Shown here in pieces: positions 21,444 to 32,000 of a stretch of DNA of 64,000 bases. The translations under genes and the position numbers were made by a program. Source of the DNA: Setoptus koraiensis (Eukaryota > Arthropoda); contig CM106586.1 of the NCBI GenBank assembly GCA_048013815.1, positions 2,604,001 to 2,668,000 of the forward strand, given 5' to 3'. The notes under the pieces are model-generated. The model searched no databases. It had not been told where the DNA came from and saw only the letters and a list, made by a program, of their open reading frames with translations. Each line of letters begins with the position of its first letter. Positions within the stretch are counted from its first letter, which is position 1.

Positions 21444-22283
21444 ATGGAATCGGATAGAAGAAACGTCACCTTTCAGGATTTGCCCCTGTTAGACAATCAG
21501 ATATTATTTACTGTGATAGAGTTAAACTATAGCGACAAACAAGTGGTTAATGAGATGATTTATAGGTGGTGTCGTATTATAACTAGAGCACACAAGACTT
21601 CGAGGAACAAACAACAGCAACAACAGCAACAACAGTCTTTGTCTGATTTGACGTTGGCCGAAATGAGAAGGGTTCTCATATTAGATTTAACTGGTTCCTT
21701 GAGCATCATAAGACTATTGAATATATTAAAACAAGACAATAGACGGTCACGTATAATAGGCCTAACAAGGGGTTGCAAAATCAACTCGTCACTAGTTACA
21801 TTGCATCATTATATTTGTAAGCAAGAGAAGTATTTGAAATCTATCAAATTATTAGTTATCTATCATGATGAATTCTTCATTGATCGCACATTGACATTAC
21901 TATCCAAAGAGAAAAGCAAACATAAATTTCATATATTGCTTATAGTGCCCAAATTGCACAGGAATAATATTGACTTCCTACAGACTATTACTCACCAGAA
22001 GTTATCATGTAATTTTGTTAGGAATCGAAAAGAGGTAGGAGAGTCGGCATCGGAGACCACTCAAGCAGATTATTCTATTATGGCGAATCAAGTAAAATTT
22101 ACCAAATTTATTGGATCCAGGAGATTGTCCGAGACACTTGGTGAGATCAAATACGATGGACTATACCTGAATACAGACAGACTAAAGTCAAGTATGAGTA
22201 TGAGCATTAGTACAAACTTCAGTATGAGTGTGAACGACAATGATGCATTGACACCCGATAAGAAAAGACATAAAACTGAATAA
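21444..22283 (+). CDS. XRCC2-like RAD51 paralogue lacking a P-loop (tentative)
   Basis: This is a 279-residue single-exon protein; the open frame extends upstream, but the first ATG is at 21444. The pattern fits the RecA-fold core of XRCC2 without close identity. NEMIYRWCRII matches the helix after the P-loop. RVLILDLTGSLSIIRLLNIL matches the XRCC2 strand-helix with FIDTDYHFDMLRL. IKLLVIYHDEFFIDR matches the Walker B strand with LLILDSLSAFYWIDR. HILLIVPKLH matches the following strand. Where GPPGTGKTE should be, the sequence reads ELNYSDKQVV, so Walker A is absent. A polyQ run at about 54-61 is inserted after this. The C-terminal 45 residues are polar and end in a basic KKRHK motif. If correct, it acts in homologous recombination. 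SWSAP1-like or other degenerate RecA folds are alternatives. Confidence 0.45.
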   Translation: MESDRRNVTFQDLPLLDNQILFTVIELNYSDKQVVNEMIYRWCRIITRAHKTSRNKQQQQQQQQSLSDLTLAEMRRVLILDLTGSLSIIRLLNILKQDNRRSRIIGLTRGCKINSSLVTLHHYICKQEKYLKSIKLLVIYHDEFFIDRTLTLLSKEKSKHKFHILLIVPKLHRNNIDFLQTITHQKLSCNFVRNRKEVGESASETTQADYSIMANQVKFTKFIGSRRLSETLGEIKYDGLYLNTDRLKSSMSMSISTNFSMSVNDNDALTPDKKRHKTE

Positions 22284-22812
22284 CAAAACTACTCGAGCAG
22301 CAAACAAAAGTAGACATAAAACAAAGCCGAAAAATGATCGAGAGAGGACCCGTTCGGGTCAGGAAAGAGTCTTAGTAATATTGTATTACAGTTTGATCAC
22401 CATCATTACGTGCAGTTGTGTCTGTTACCATTGGAATATCTTTTTTGTTACCCTGTGATTCGTATAATTGGTCGTATAATTGTGTTATCATTACATTGTT
22501 GATAATCACGAATACGTGTCGAAAACGAAGAAAAAAGTTATTCGCAGCAAGTGTTTCTTCTCGGGTCATTTTCATTGCGAAGCTTGTTATGGCACCTTTT
22601 CTTTTCTCAGCTTTGTTTGCGCACACTCACTGGCTGCCTTAGAAGGTCATTGAAGGTGTCCAAATAATAGTCAAACATCGCTCATACCAGATTAGAATTG
22701 TTGGTTTGTATTCAATCTAATTATTTACGATCATTTTATTTAATTTATATATTGAACTTGAGCTCAAAGGACACCTAACAGGGACAGTCTCGCAAGGCAA
22801 CATTAAGAAAAT
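22284..22812. other. Intergenic region before UQCRQ
   Basis: No gene is firmly supported. A minus-strand frame at 22372-22626 has its first ATG codons near 22580 and would give a 67-residue protein containing NNFFLRFRHVFVIINNVM. I have no homology for it and no splice or poly(A) support. Confidence 0.35.
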
Positions 22813-23061
22813 ATGGGCAAAAGATTTGGAAATCTCTATTATATGCGAAACATTATTTACCATCGTGTTTCTAGTTATGAGCAAAAGGCCTTCCCAAATT
22901 TCTGGCGAGATTCTCTGAAGAATGTGGTCAACGAGGTCAGATTTAACGCCCCATTCATCCTACCACCATTGGCATTTTACTCGATGGTCTACATCTATAT
23001 GAAGCAAGAAGAAGAAAAGGCCTCAAGAAAGAACCCCAATGACTTTATCAACGATGAATAA
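22813..23061 (+). CDS. UQCRQ: UQCRQ, cytochrome bc1 complex subunit 8 (QP-C)
   Basis: This is an 82-residue single-exon protein, exactly the size of human UQCRQ. The start MGKRFGNLYYMRNIIYHRVS matches the human [20 protein letters not shown]. The conserved FEQRAYP block appears as YEQKAFP. One transmembrane helix (about residues 48-64, FILPPLAFYSMVYIYM) is followed by the conserved RKNPNDFINDE tail (RKNPAAYENDK in human). It is a small inner-membrane subunit of respiratory complex III, near the quinone site, and its short N-terminal segment faces the matrix. AATAAA lies at 23083-23088. It is convergent with the HTH protein gene, whose stop is 76 bases away. Confidence 0.95.
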   Translation: MGKRFGNLYYMRNIIYHRVSSYEQKAFPNFWRDSLKNVVNEVRFNAPFILPPLAFYSMVYIYMKQEEEKASRKNPNDFINDE

Positions 23062-23137
23062 GTAATAGTGAATAAGCCAAACAATAAATAGTTACTAAAT
23101 GTACTACAAGATTTACTGAAGAATTTACATTTATCAA

Positions 23138-23698
23138 TCATCCTTGGATAGTTTCCAATTGTTTCATCTGTTTCTGGCGCCTCGCAGTTTGTAACTGGTG
23201 TTGCTTTATCGTCACACTCTCAGGTACCAGTCCCAATTGTTTGCAGCGTCTGCTTACGGTTCCTGTAGAAACGTTCAATTTCTGTGCTAGCTGTCTCAGT
23301 GAAAGTTGTGGCTCGTGTATGAGTAAGTACTCTATCTCATCGCCCATCGGTAATTTAGTTGACTTACGCGTACGAGTTTTATTCTCGACAGTACCCAGAG
23401 TTACACATCGCTCAAAAACATGTTTGATTGTGGTCCTAGAAGGCGTTGGACCATCTGGGTAATAGGTGGAGTATCTATCTTGAACATTCTTCAGCATACC
23501 AGTTGTCAAAACTTGGGCACGTTGGAAGTCACTATAGCAACTCAGCGCCCTGGTTTTTATTTCTGACTCTTTAAAGTTGAGCGACCCTTCAAGAGCTCCA
23601 CTATCGTCCGGTGCTTGCTGATCAAGCGATGTTGATGCTGTGGCATTCATAGATACCTGATCCCTACTCGATGTCTCCATAAACGATTGATCGGTCTC

Positions 23699-23734
<36 letters not shown>

Positions 23735-24940
23735 TTGTTGTTGTTGTTGTTGGTGTTGCTGCTGCTGCTGTTGGTCGTTTATGGGGATTTGAACATCCTG
23801 ACCTTCTACCTGATCTCTAGTAGTTGGCTCAATTCCTTGCTCTTGGTTTCCTTCCACGACATTAGTAGTAGATGTTGGAGGTTGATTGTTTGACAACATA
23901 GTAGACGAATCTTCAATAACAATAATAGTTTGATTGGGGTTTTTAGGCGTCAAAGATTTGGAAGACGGAGTAAATTGAGGCTGGAATTTTAATTGGAAGT
24001 GTATCTGACTTTGTGGATTCTGTTGCATGACTTTCTGGACTTCAGGGTGTTGCAACAACAACTGTTGGACGTGTAGTTGCATTTGCTCAGGCGATTGTGG
24101 TGGTGGACCATTGACCACAACTATTATTTGTTTTTGTTGTGGTTGACCGAAACGTCTATATTGTTGAGACTGCTGTTGCTGTGCATTGTGTTGATTGTTA
24201 CTAGTTCTTGGCTGAAATTGTCTCCCACCCGGTGAATTTGATTGGCCCGAATTCGCAAGTAGAGAAGCAGGATTTCGTGGAACTGGCTGAAGCAGGGGCT
24301 GAGGCTGTTGTAGTTTTTGCAAATATTTAACTCGCCGAAAATTCATTTCCATTTCATGTTTTAACATTTGTTGCTTATGTAAGTTTAGTCTCTGTTGTTG
24401 AATATACTTAAATTCGTTTTGGTGTTTTTCGCTTATGGCCTTTCTCATGGCATCATGTTGCTTCTTCATGGACACTTTATGACTGTTCAATTCCAACTCC
24501 ATAACACAAAAAGCATACATGTCCATTCTTTGTTTGGTGGAAAATTGTGATCTCTTCGACTCATTGTTACTATTATTATTACTACAGTTGTTGTTGGTAT
24601 TAGTGTTGACTGTGGTATTGTTGTTGCTGCTGCTATTATTGATGGTGTTATTATTATTATTGTTGGTGTTGTTGGTAGTGTTATTAATGTTGTTGCTACT
24701 GTTGTCAACATTTACATTACTCATACTAGCCGTGGTACCAAAAGTGTCATCCATTTTCTCCGTTTCATCATTAGCCATGGCCTCGAGCATCCTTTCGGCC
24801 TCATCGTCCGAATCGACCACGGTCGTAATAACGGTCGTTTCATTAGTTGTTGTTGTGGGAAAATTAGCAGGGTCATCATTCCTCTGGATTTCCATCTGGT
24901 GGTGATGCATAGAATTCACATCTGGTTGTGGCTGATCCAT
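23138..24940 (-). CDS. PolyQ/polyN protein with transposon-type paired helix-turn-helix domain
   Basis: This is a probable DNA-binding regulator of 600 residues; the first ATG is at 24940, two codons inside the longest open frame. Residues about 75-130 are N/S/T-rich. A charged helical region with HKQQM- and RKAISEK-type motifs spans about 140-215. Long Q runs lie around 270-290 and 390-420. The only recognised domain is C-terminal, at about 459-585. YYPDGPTPSRTTIKHVFE followed by GTV is the signature of the DUF4817 / mariner-type first HTH. LSLRQLAQKLNVSTGTVSRR followed by LGLVP is the second HTH. No catalytic DDE/DDD domain follows, so this is not a transposase but possibly a host gene built on a transposon-derived DNA-binding module. 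The frame is intact over 1.8 kb. Binding sites and targets are unknown. Confidence 0.65.
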
Positions 24941-25057
24941 TATCAATAATATTAATAAAAAGTAACCCTTACCAGCCTATGTAGTCTAATCAGAGAACCC
25001 AGCAATCAATATTGTGAAGCCTATTATCGAGCTCAATTATAGATACCGAATGAGATG

Positions 25058-25074
25058 TGACGTCGCTTACGTAA
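25058..25074 (-). promoter_or_regulatory. Adjacent CRE-like and TTACGTAA bZIP sites
   Basis: TGACGTC at 25058-25064 is followed two bases later by the palindrome TTACGTAA at 25067-25074. These are known CREB/ATF and PAR-bZIP/C/EBP-type sites. They lie about 120 bases upstream of the HTH-protein start codon, a usual promoter position. Function is inferred from the motif only. Confidence 0.4.
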
Positions 25075-25367
25075 AATAATTAGTAATAATACATTGTAAG
25101 ATTATTGCTAAAATAAGATGTACAACAATTTTCGGAAATTTTACCGCTTAATTTTCAGTTTTATGGTAATATTCCATAATGCATCATTTATACCAATAAA
25201 TGCACATTTCTTCTCAAACAGATGATATCGGCCACTGCGCATGTCTGCGCGCGAATATCAAATCTTAAAAAAAAAAAAATCTCGAACATTTCATTCTGCT
25301 GGACATTGTTTTTCTTGAGATTGTATCCTGATTATATTTTATTTTAATGAGAGGTTCTCGAGATTAG

Positions 25368-25544
25368 TGTTCAGGAAGATGTGGACCCGACGCCCACAAA
25401 GGCTTCACTACTCTGTCCCACCTCGTAACCTGGGCCTGCAAATACGTGGGAGCCGTTTCGAAGCCGATCAGCTCATACTTCATCAAAAATTCCCTCGAAG
25501 CCTACGAGTTGCCGTTACTTTACAGATTCTGCTACCAATTATAA
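25368..25544 (+). pseudogene. Coding-like fragment with high GC3, unidentified
   Basis: An open frame with no ATG follows a possible acceptor (GTGTTCAG|GA at 25374). By my count about 35 of 51 third positions are G or C, well above the neighbouring genes. It reads GFTTLSHLVTWACKYVGAVS, then KPISSYF and NSLEAYELPLLYRFCYQL, and stops with TAA. A one-base frame shift at the end would continue with YNYLRG. It looks like a lone exon or a decayed gene piece. Weak resemblance to OPA3 (VSKP..IK...QLY) is not enough to name it. Confidence 0.3.
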
Positions 25545-28500
25545 CTATCTGAGGGGTGCGTCTGACTTTACAAAGAAATCGAAATAATATATTATGGCTT
25601 GGTTTTTCGCACTTTCAAGCAGTCTACAGTGGGATCTTGAGTACATATAGGTGAATGTCTAGGTTTATGGATGGTTCAGGCCTGAGATTGGCCTCAGTTG
25701 AGAGTGCCGTTGAAGCATTGAAATTTTTGCAAATAAATATCATAGAGCCTACTAATTATGCCAAATCAAAAAGTTTAACACAATCATCTGAAACGGAAGG
25801 CATATTATTGCATATTACACTCTGAAGATGGCGACATGGTACATCAAGGAAAAGCGCCTCTCTAGCTCCCTGCCGCTCTCAAATGATCTAATCTGTTTGG
25901 TTTAGAGCTAATGATGTAATTGGTTTTGTACTAATTGTTCAATGAATCTTGCGCTCACGACAGCGACCAATCATAGACAACATGTTAGCGATTCAGATAA
26001 AGACTGAGATAGAAAATAACTGACTGACTGGCTAAACATCCATATTGCTTACATAAATATCGCGACATGTATGACGATTTGGACCATATCCAATGGCCAA
26101 CGTTGCTATGCATGCAAACTCAACAGAGGCATGTGCACACGATAGTGAGTCTGAGGTTGCCGAGGCCGCCGCCCCAACATCGAGAATGTATCAATCCATC
26201 CAGTCATGGGCGCACAGCGTGTACTTTTCGGCGTCATTGGCGAAAAGTATCCACAAGCGGGCTCATACTCTGTATTATATAACATATTTGGACTTTATTA
26301 TATTCATTCACTCATTTATAAATAAACGATACAAACAGCAGACTTGCGATCGAGTTCACTTGGTGTGTGTTAGCTGCTCATTGTTAATGTTACTCAGACT
26401 TCAATCTTGTCAAACTTTGTTTGCTCTCCTTTCTCAGACCCGCTAGCCAGCGTTTGTTGTCAAGCGGAATTGTTGTCTGTGGTTCTTTTTAGTATTAACA
26501 GTCTGTGAGGACTGGCTTCACTCCTATCGAGTAATAACTTTACTTTAGATATAACTTGCGTTGATGTTTGAGTCGGAGGACTTGGCGTCATCAGTTTTCA
26601 CTGCTAGTAATCTTAAAATTCTCAATCTTACCGCCATATCTGCCTTTCTCTAATTAACTTCTTTCTATGCAAAATGCTACCAACACGCTGCGAATTTGCA
26701 CAAGATCGGATTGCAATGTCAGAGGTCTAGCGGGTGTTTGTTTGAGGTGAACATAGACTATTTATATTGGTATACTTGCACACACGTACAATTCGCTTAT
26801 ATTTGGAATAGATAATATTTATAATCAGCATGCGATGGATACGAACTGATACAATATCATCTAATCAATTCAACATGATTAGTCAAATAGCACTGCCGCA
26901 TCAAGAGATGCAGCACGCACTTGTGAATCGATTTTCCAGGCCATAAATTAGATTGTAAACTGACAACAAATAATTTAAATTTTATGTTCGCTACAACAAC
27001 AACTACCATTCAAGCGATCATTTTATTAAGTGAACGTATTTTCGTACTCTTCAACACAAGCATGAGCACTGGTACTGTACGGCTCAATCCAACAAGTCAC
27101 CTAATATAGCGCGTAAATCGATAATCATCGAAGGTACATTTTGATTAGAGTATCCGTGATAGGAGGTACATTTCATCGAACCAGGTGAGCCACTTGTAGC
27201 ATAAAATCGTAAGCATCAATATCTAGGTCGACGTACAATCGACTAAGCGATACAGCCAGGTCATCTTTCATCGCATGTATCGCTGTCTAGATGGCTATTA
27301 TAACGAGATCCTTTGATGAAAGACGAGCTCAAATAGACGGGGCTTTCATATGATGAGCTAGAGGCGGTCGGAGAGAAGTATCTCGAGTAAGAGGCAGTGT
27401 ATAGCAACGAGATTGCATGATGGTTTATTCGGATCAAGTTCGAATGATAGTTGAAGCAGACGGCATCGACAGCATCATGTCTTGACCATTCATTCTATTT
27501 TTAGTGATATCTTTGGTAATTGGTAATCTATCTCGCGTCAGACCTTCTTCTATGCGGTTAGATCAACAAAACTTGCTTGGTTATTGTTATCCGACGACAT
27601 TTTTTCCAAAGTTAGCTTCGAATCCTCCAAAACTTGGATTGCGACTTTTTATGTCGCCCTTATCTCGCCATCTTTCATGATATGATTATTGGCGATAATA
27701 AAGAGGAGACCTAAAAATTAACTTCTTCTCTCACTGTGATGAATAAAGGTATCTCTAACATTAGATTACACATATATGGAATGTACAACCATGAAATACT
27801 CTTTCTTCGAAAAGTCCGTTCTTCGAACTGTGCGTCGAGGAAATGTAACAAAATGAAATGTACGTCGATAAAACGACCGTATCCCGATTGCAATATACAA
27901 GAATGACTCATTGTCGGTGAATTATCCGATCGGCCATCAGGCTCATATGGTCAGTGAAGGCAGTTGGGCCAGTCTCTATCAAGCAATCACAAATATTGCA
28001 AGAGAAAACAGATCGACTAAACCTTTTCGACATGAGTCTTAATCATTAGTAGTTAGTAGCATTTACGTAAATGCAACGTAAAAGCTATCTGATAATAGTT
28101 AAATGTCAGAGCATCGTCGTCATCAATTCCAGTCAGATTATTACTGTATACTAGCTGCACAACAACAACAAATTCCATTGGCTTTCCCGCTGAAGTCGCT
28201 ATGTGCACATCTACAAATATCAAGCCAAAATGAATCCATATGCTTGATGATTTTTTAGTGTTGCATGAGCATTTAGCATGGTGGCATATCAAGCAAATGT
28301 TGTTTGTCTGATGTTGTTGTGACTTGCATAGAGGGAATGAATGTGTAGATAAATGGAGCATGATAATGTGCATAGTTAGTAAAGATTATAGAGAACTGCA
28401 TAACTGCAACAAAAACAACCAAATTGTTGTTGCTTATGGCAGAGGTGGAACAAGAGGAAAGGTTGCGACAAATAGACACAGTACGGCCTTGTTGCGTCAA

Positions 28501-29075
28501 GCAGCGGCATATAGCGACATTGCGACTCGTCGTCAGTTATAAACATAGCTGCGAATGGGTATCGAAGTTTAAGTCCGATGCTGAGTCTTTGAGAAGTGCT
28601 TAAGCTAAACTTGACTAAGCTAACGACTTGATTCGAAAATATTCAAAATAGTTCCGAGCTCAAGTAGAGGCAGAGAGTATCTTGTTGTTGACGGTTACAC
28701 GGTCTGTAACAGACAACTCTAAGCAACAACACCACGAAGAAAGTTGGAGACGTGTGAGACGGCTAACGAAAACGCAAAACGAATGTTAGCTGGCAAAGAG
28801 AGAAACGTCGATAGACAAAAGGGCAACAAATAGCATCTTCCACATTGATACACACCAAGCGCGATGCAACAGATCCCAAATAATCTCCAATAATTATCTC
28901 CCATTTTTCTATCTATCCACAGCTGAAGACATTGATAAGCACTTACATTGTCATGCCATCTTGAACCATTTACATCGATATACTAGCTAGATGACAAGGT
29001 ATAGTAAACGATCGATCGATAGATAGATTAATTAATTAATCAATTAAGAAGCACATTGATAACAAGAGACTTGCT

Positions 29076-32000
29076 ATGGATACAAGCGCCTACAGAGCGG
29101 CTAGGGCCGACCAACAGCCAGCCGCACCTCTAATTGACAGTAGCAATATAATGGGCAAAAGTTTGGGGTTTGAGCGAGCGTCATCGTCAAATACAGACGA
29201 AGCCAACAAGCAAAATAATAGAGGTATTACGGGTAATACTAATAGGAAGCATCGCCTAAAACAACGTTTTAATGTTGTTAGAAAACTAGGAAAGGGCACC
29301 TACGGTAAAGTGCAATTGGCCATCAACAAAGAAACAGGCCAAGAGGTGGCTATCAAGACAATAAAGAAAACTAAAATAGAAAGCGAGCAAGATCTAATTA
29401 GAATAAGACGAGAGATACAGATTATGTCCAGTATCGAGCATCCTCACATAGTTCATATTTATGAAGTGTTTGAAAACAAGGATAAAATAGTGTTAGTCAT
29501 GCAATATGCTAGCGGCGGCGAATTGTACGAGTACGTCAGCCAATGCAAACTATTGGACGATAATGAAGCAAGAAGATTGTTTAGACAAATAGCAACGGCC
29601 ATTTATTATTGTCATCAGAATAAAATTTGTCATCGTGATCTTAAATTGGAAAACATTCTATTAGATGAGAGGAATAATGCTAAAATAGCCGATTTTGGTT
29701 TATCAAATGTATTCGCAAGTAGACACTATTTAAGAACATTCTGTGGTTCACCATTATACGCGTCGCCAGAAATAGTCAACGGATCACCGTATATCGGGCC
29801 CGAAGTTGATTGTTGGAGTCTAGGTGTGCTATTGTATACATTGGTTTATGGAGCAATGCCATTCGACGGGTCAAATTTCAAACGTTTGGTCAAACAAATC
29901 AGTGAGGCCAGTTATTTCGAGCCAAAACAAAAATCGATGGCCTCGCCATTAATTAGAAAATTGTTGACTTGCGATCCAGAAAAGAGAGCGACCATCATAG
30001 ATATTTGCCTAGATCCGTGGGTTAATGGTCATAATTTACATGATATGGTTGCCACTCAAAGTTTGCATCATCATTCGTTGCTGAAAGTGGCCGAAGATAT
30101 GGCCAATCTGACACCAGTTAGGTTCGATATTCTAGTCGCACTGGCACCAGTTTCGCCTCCAGCCACAACGGACGAAAACGATCAACAGCAGCAATCCGAT
30201 CTCCAACAAGTGATGCAGGCGAGCAATAACGATGAAAATATCGCAAAAATAGACGTTGATGATGCCAACCGCAAACGGGAGGTTATTGATCCTAGTGAGA
30301 ATATGATAAACGAAGATTACTATGCAAATGCTAATGAAACAAATGTCGACGACCAACAGTCTCAAGGACAGAAACGAATCAACAGCGAATCAATGTTGCT
30401 CGATTCGTCTGACCAAGGAGGCCAATTGTTGGCAGATAGGATACAAAATCTTCTGGCTGATAATCAATCGGGACCGTTGTCGCCCGCCGCCAGTTTTGTT
30501 GTGAGAACCAGCACCCAGGCAGATAATCATCAGCAACAATCTACTTTAGGTGATGGCCCCGAAATTTGCATGGATGCTTCGTCATTCGATGCAAATAACA
30601 GAAATATTAAACGAACTAGGATATCCAGCTCTTGCCAAGCGGTTGATCAAATGATGGCGATGTCCAATGAGAATATCAATGAACAAAGCGCCAATAATGA
30701 CCTCAAACAAACCAATAGCGACGATGAAGAGGATGCACAATCTGACAAGACGACAACAAATGAACAGCAACAGCAAAAGATTGAGTTGAGTTCCGATGTC
30801 ACTGTTGAGCCAATGATAATTCAGCAACACAGTCCAATTGTTCTTGATGAAATTAAAATAGTCACCAGCGAAACCGTTATAAATCTACCTCAATCCACTC
30901 CGGAGCCACTTGTTGTTGCACAGCAGTCGCAATGTGATGGCAATGATGATACAGATTATAGAGACGCAATGCTGCTGGACAACGAGCGTGAGTGTTTGCA
31001 AACTGCTAAAAGCAGGACCAATGACAAAATAAATGAAATAGAGGCAGGCGAGTCTGATCAAAACAAGCAGCTCGCTAACGAGTTAGCTACTAATCAACAA
31101 AATAGTGAGACGATTCACGACCAAACGAAACAACAGCCTGTGGGCGAGACACAAGTGATACAAATAGATGAAAAAGGGTTGAAATTGCAGGTAGCAACCG
31201 ATGCCGACGCCACTGAGATTGGGGGACAAATTGCAAAATCGGATGAAGCAGAACAGACAGCGCCAACAGCAGTGGCGAGCACGGGTGAGAAAAAGAAGGT
31301 GAAAAAGAAGATTATCGTTAAAAAGAAGAAGAAAGTCGCAAACAAAGAATCTGATTTGAACACAAAAGTTAATGATGATGCGACTAACAAGCAGCAGCCA
31401 GAAGAAAAAACAGATAATGCAAATGGCAAAAACAATGACAATGAGAGCGCAATAGGCAAACAACAAAATGAAACCTCTATTGACCAACAAAACAGTAACG
31501 TTCCAGCAACAACAGCACCCAAGCCACCAAAATCAACTAGCAGATCATCGCTGTTGTTGGGAAAAAGCGGCCCTGGTAAATTAAAGATACCAGAATCATT
31601 CAAGTCAGTTACCAAGGATGGTGATAATTCGACAAGTACCACACAACCACCAACGGCTGGCTTGGAACAGCAACAATCGTCGGCGCAATTATCGACGAGA
31701 AAAAACTCTATACCTGTTGGTTTTAAATCTATTGTTAATGTGGCCGATGTGACAAAAAAGATCATGTCACAATCGATGCCAAAGGCACAGCCTGAAACAC
31801 CAGCGAAGGTTCCGATTGATATTGGCGCAACATTAGTGAAGGTGTCTCATACGAAGGCCGTTTTCGAGAGGAGGGCCTCACAATGTCTTTCGCTCACCAA
31901 CGTAGCAGCATGTGATACACAAAACGATGCAGTCGATCCGGATCAAACCGTCGACGCTATGAGCGACAAAGAGCAAAAAATTACGACTTGCCCGTCCGAG

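Larger units (their letters stand above)
24941..29075. other. 4.1-kb gene-poor region upstream of NUAK
   Basis: This lies between the divergent HTH-protein and NUAK genes. The 24941-25130 end holds the CRE-like promoter element listed separately. Three short coding-like + strand frames (25368-25544, 25655-25825, 26093-26446) are described as a finding. From 26450 to 29075 I see no gene. The last 100 bases before NUAK carry GATC/GATA and TTAA simple-sequence runs. Confidence 0.4.

Noticed and set aside
22372-22626. Minus-strand frame with a plausible hydrophobic segment
   Set aside because: The track start is GTG. From the ATG codons near 22580 only about 67 residues remain, with no homology or splice support.
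23687-24905. Poly-leucine frames opposite the HTH-protein gene
   Set aside because: They are the antisense of CAA/CAG and AAC repeats coding for Gln and Asn on the other strand.
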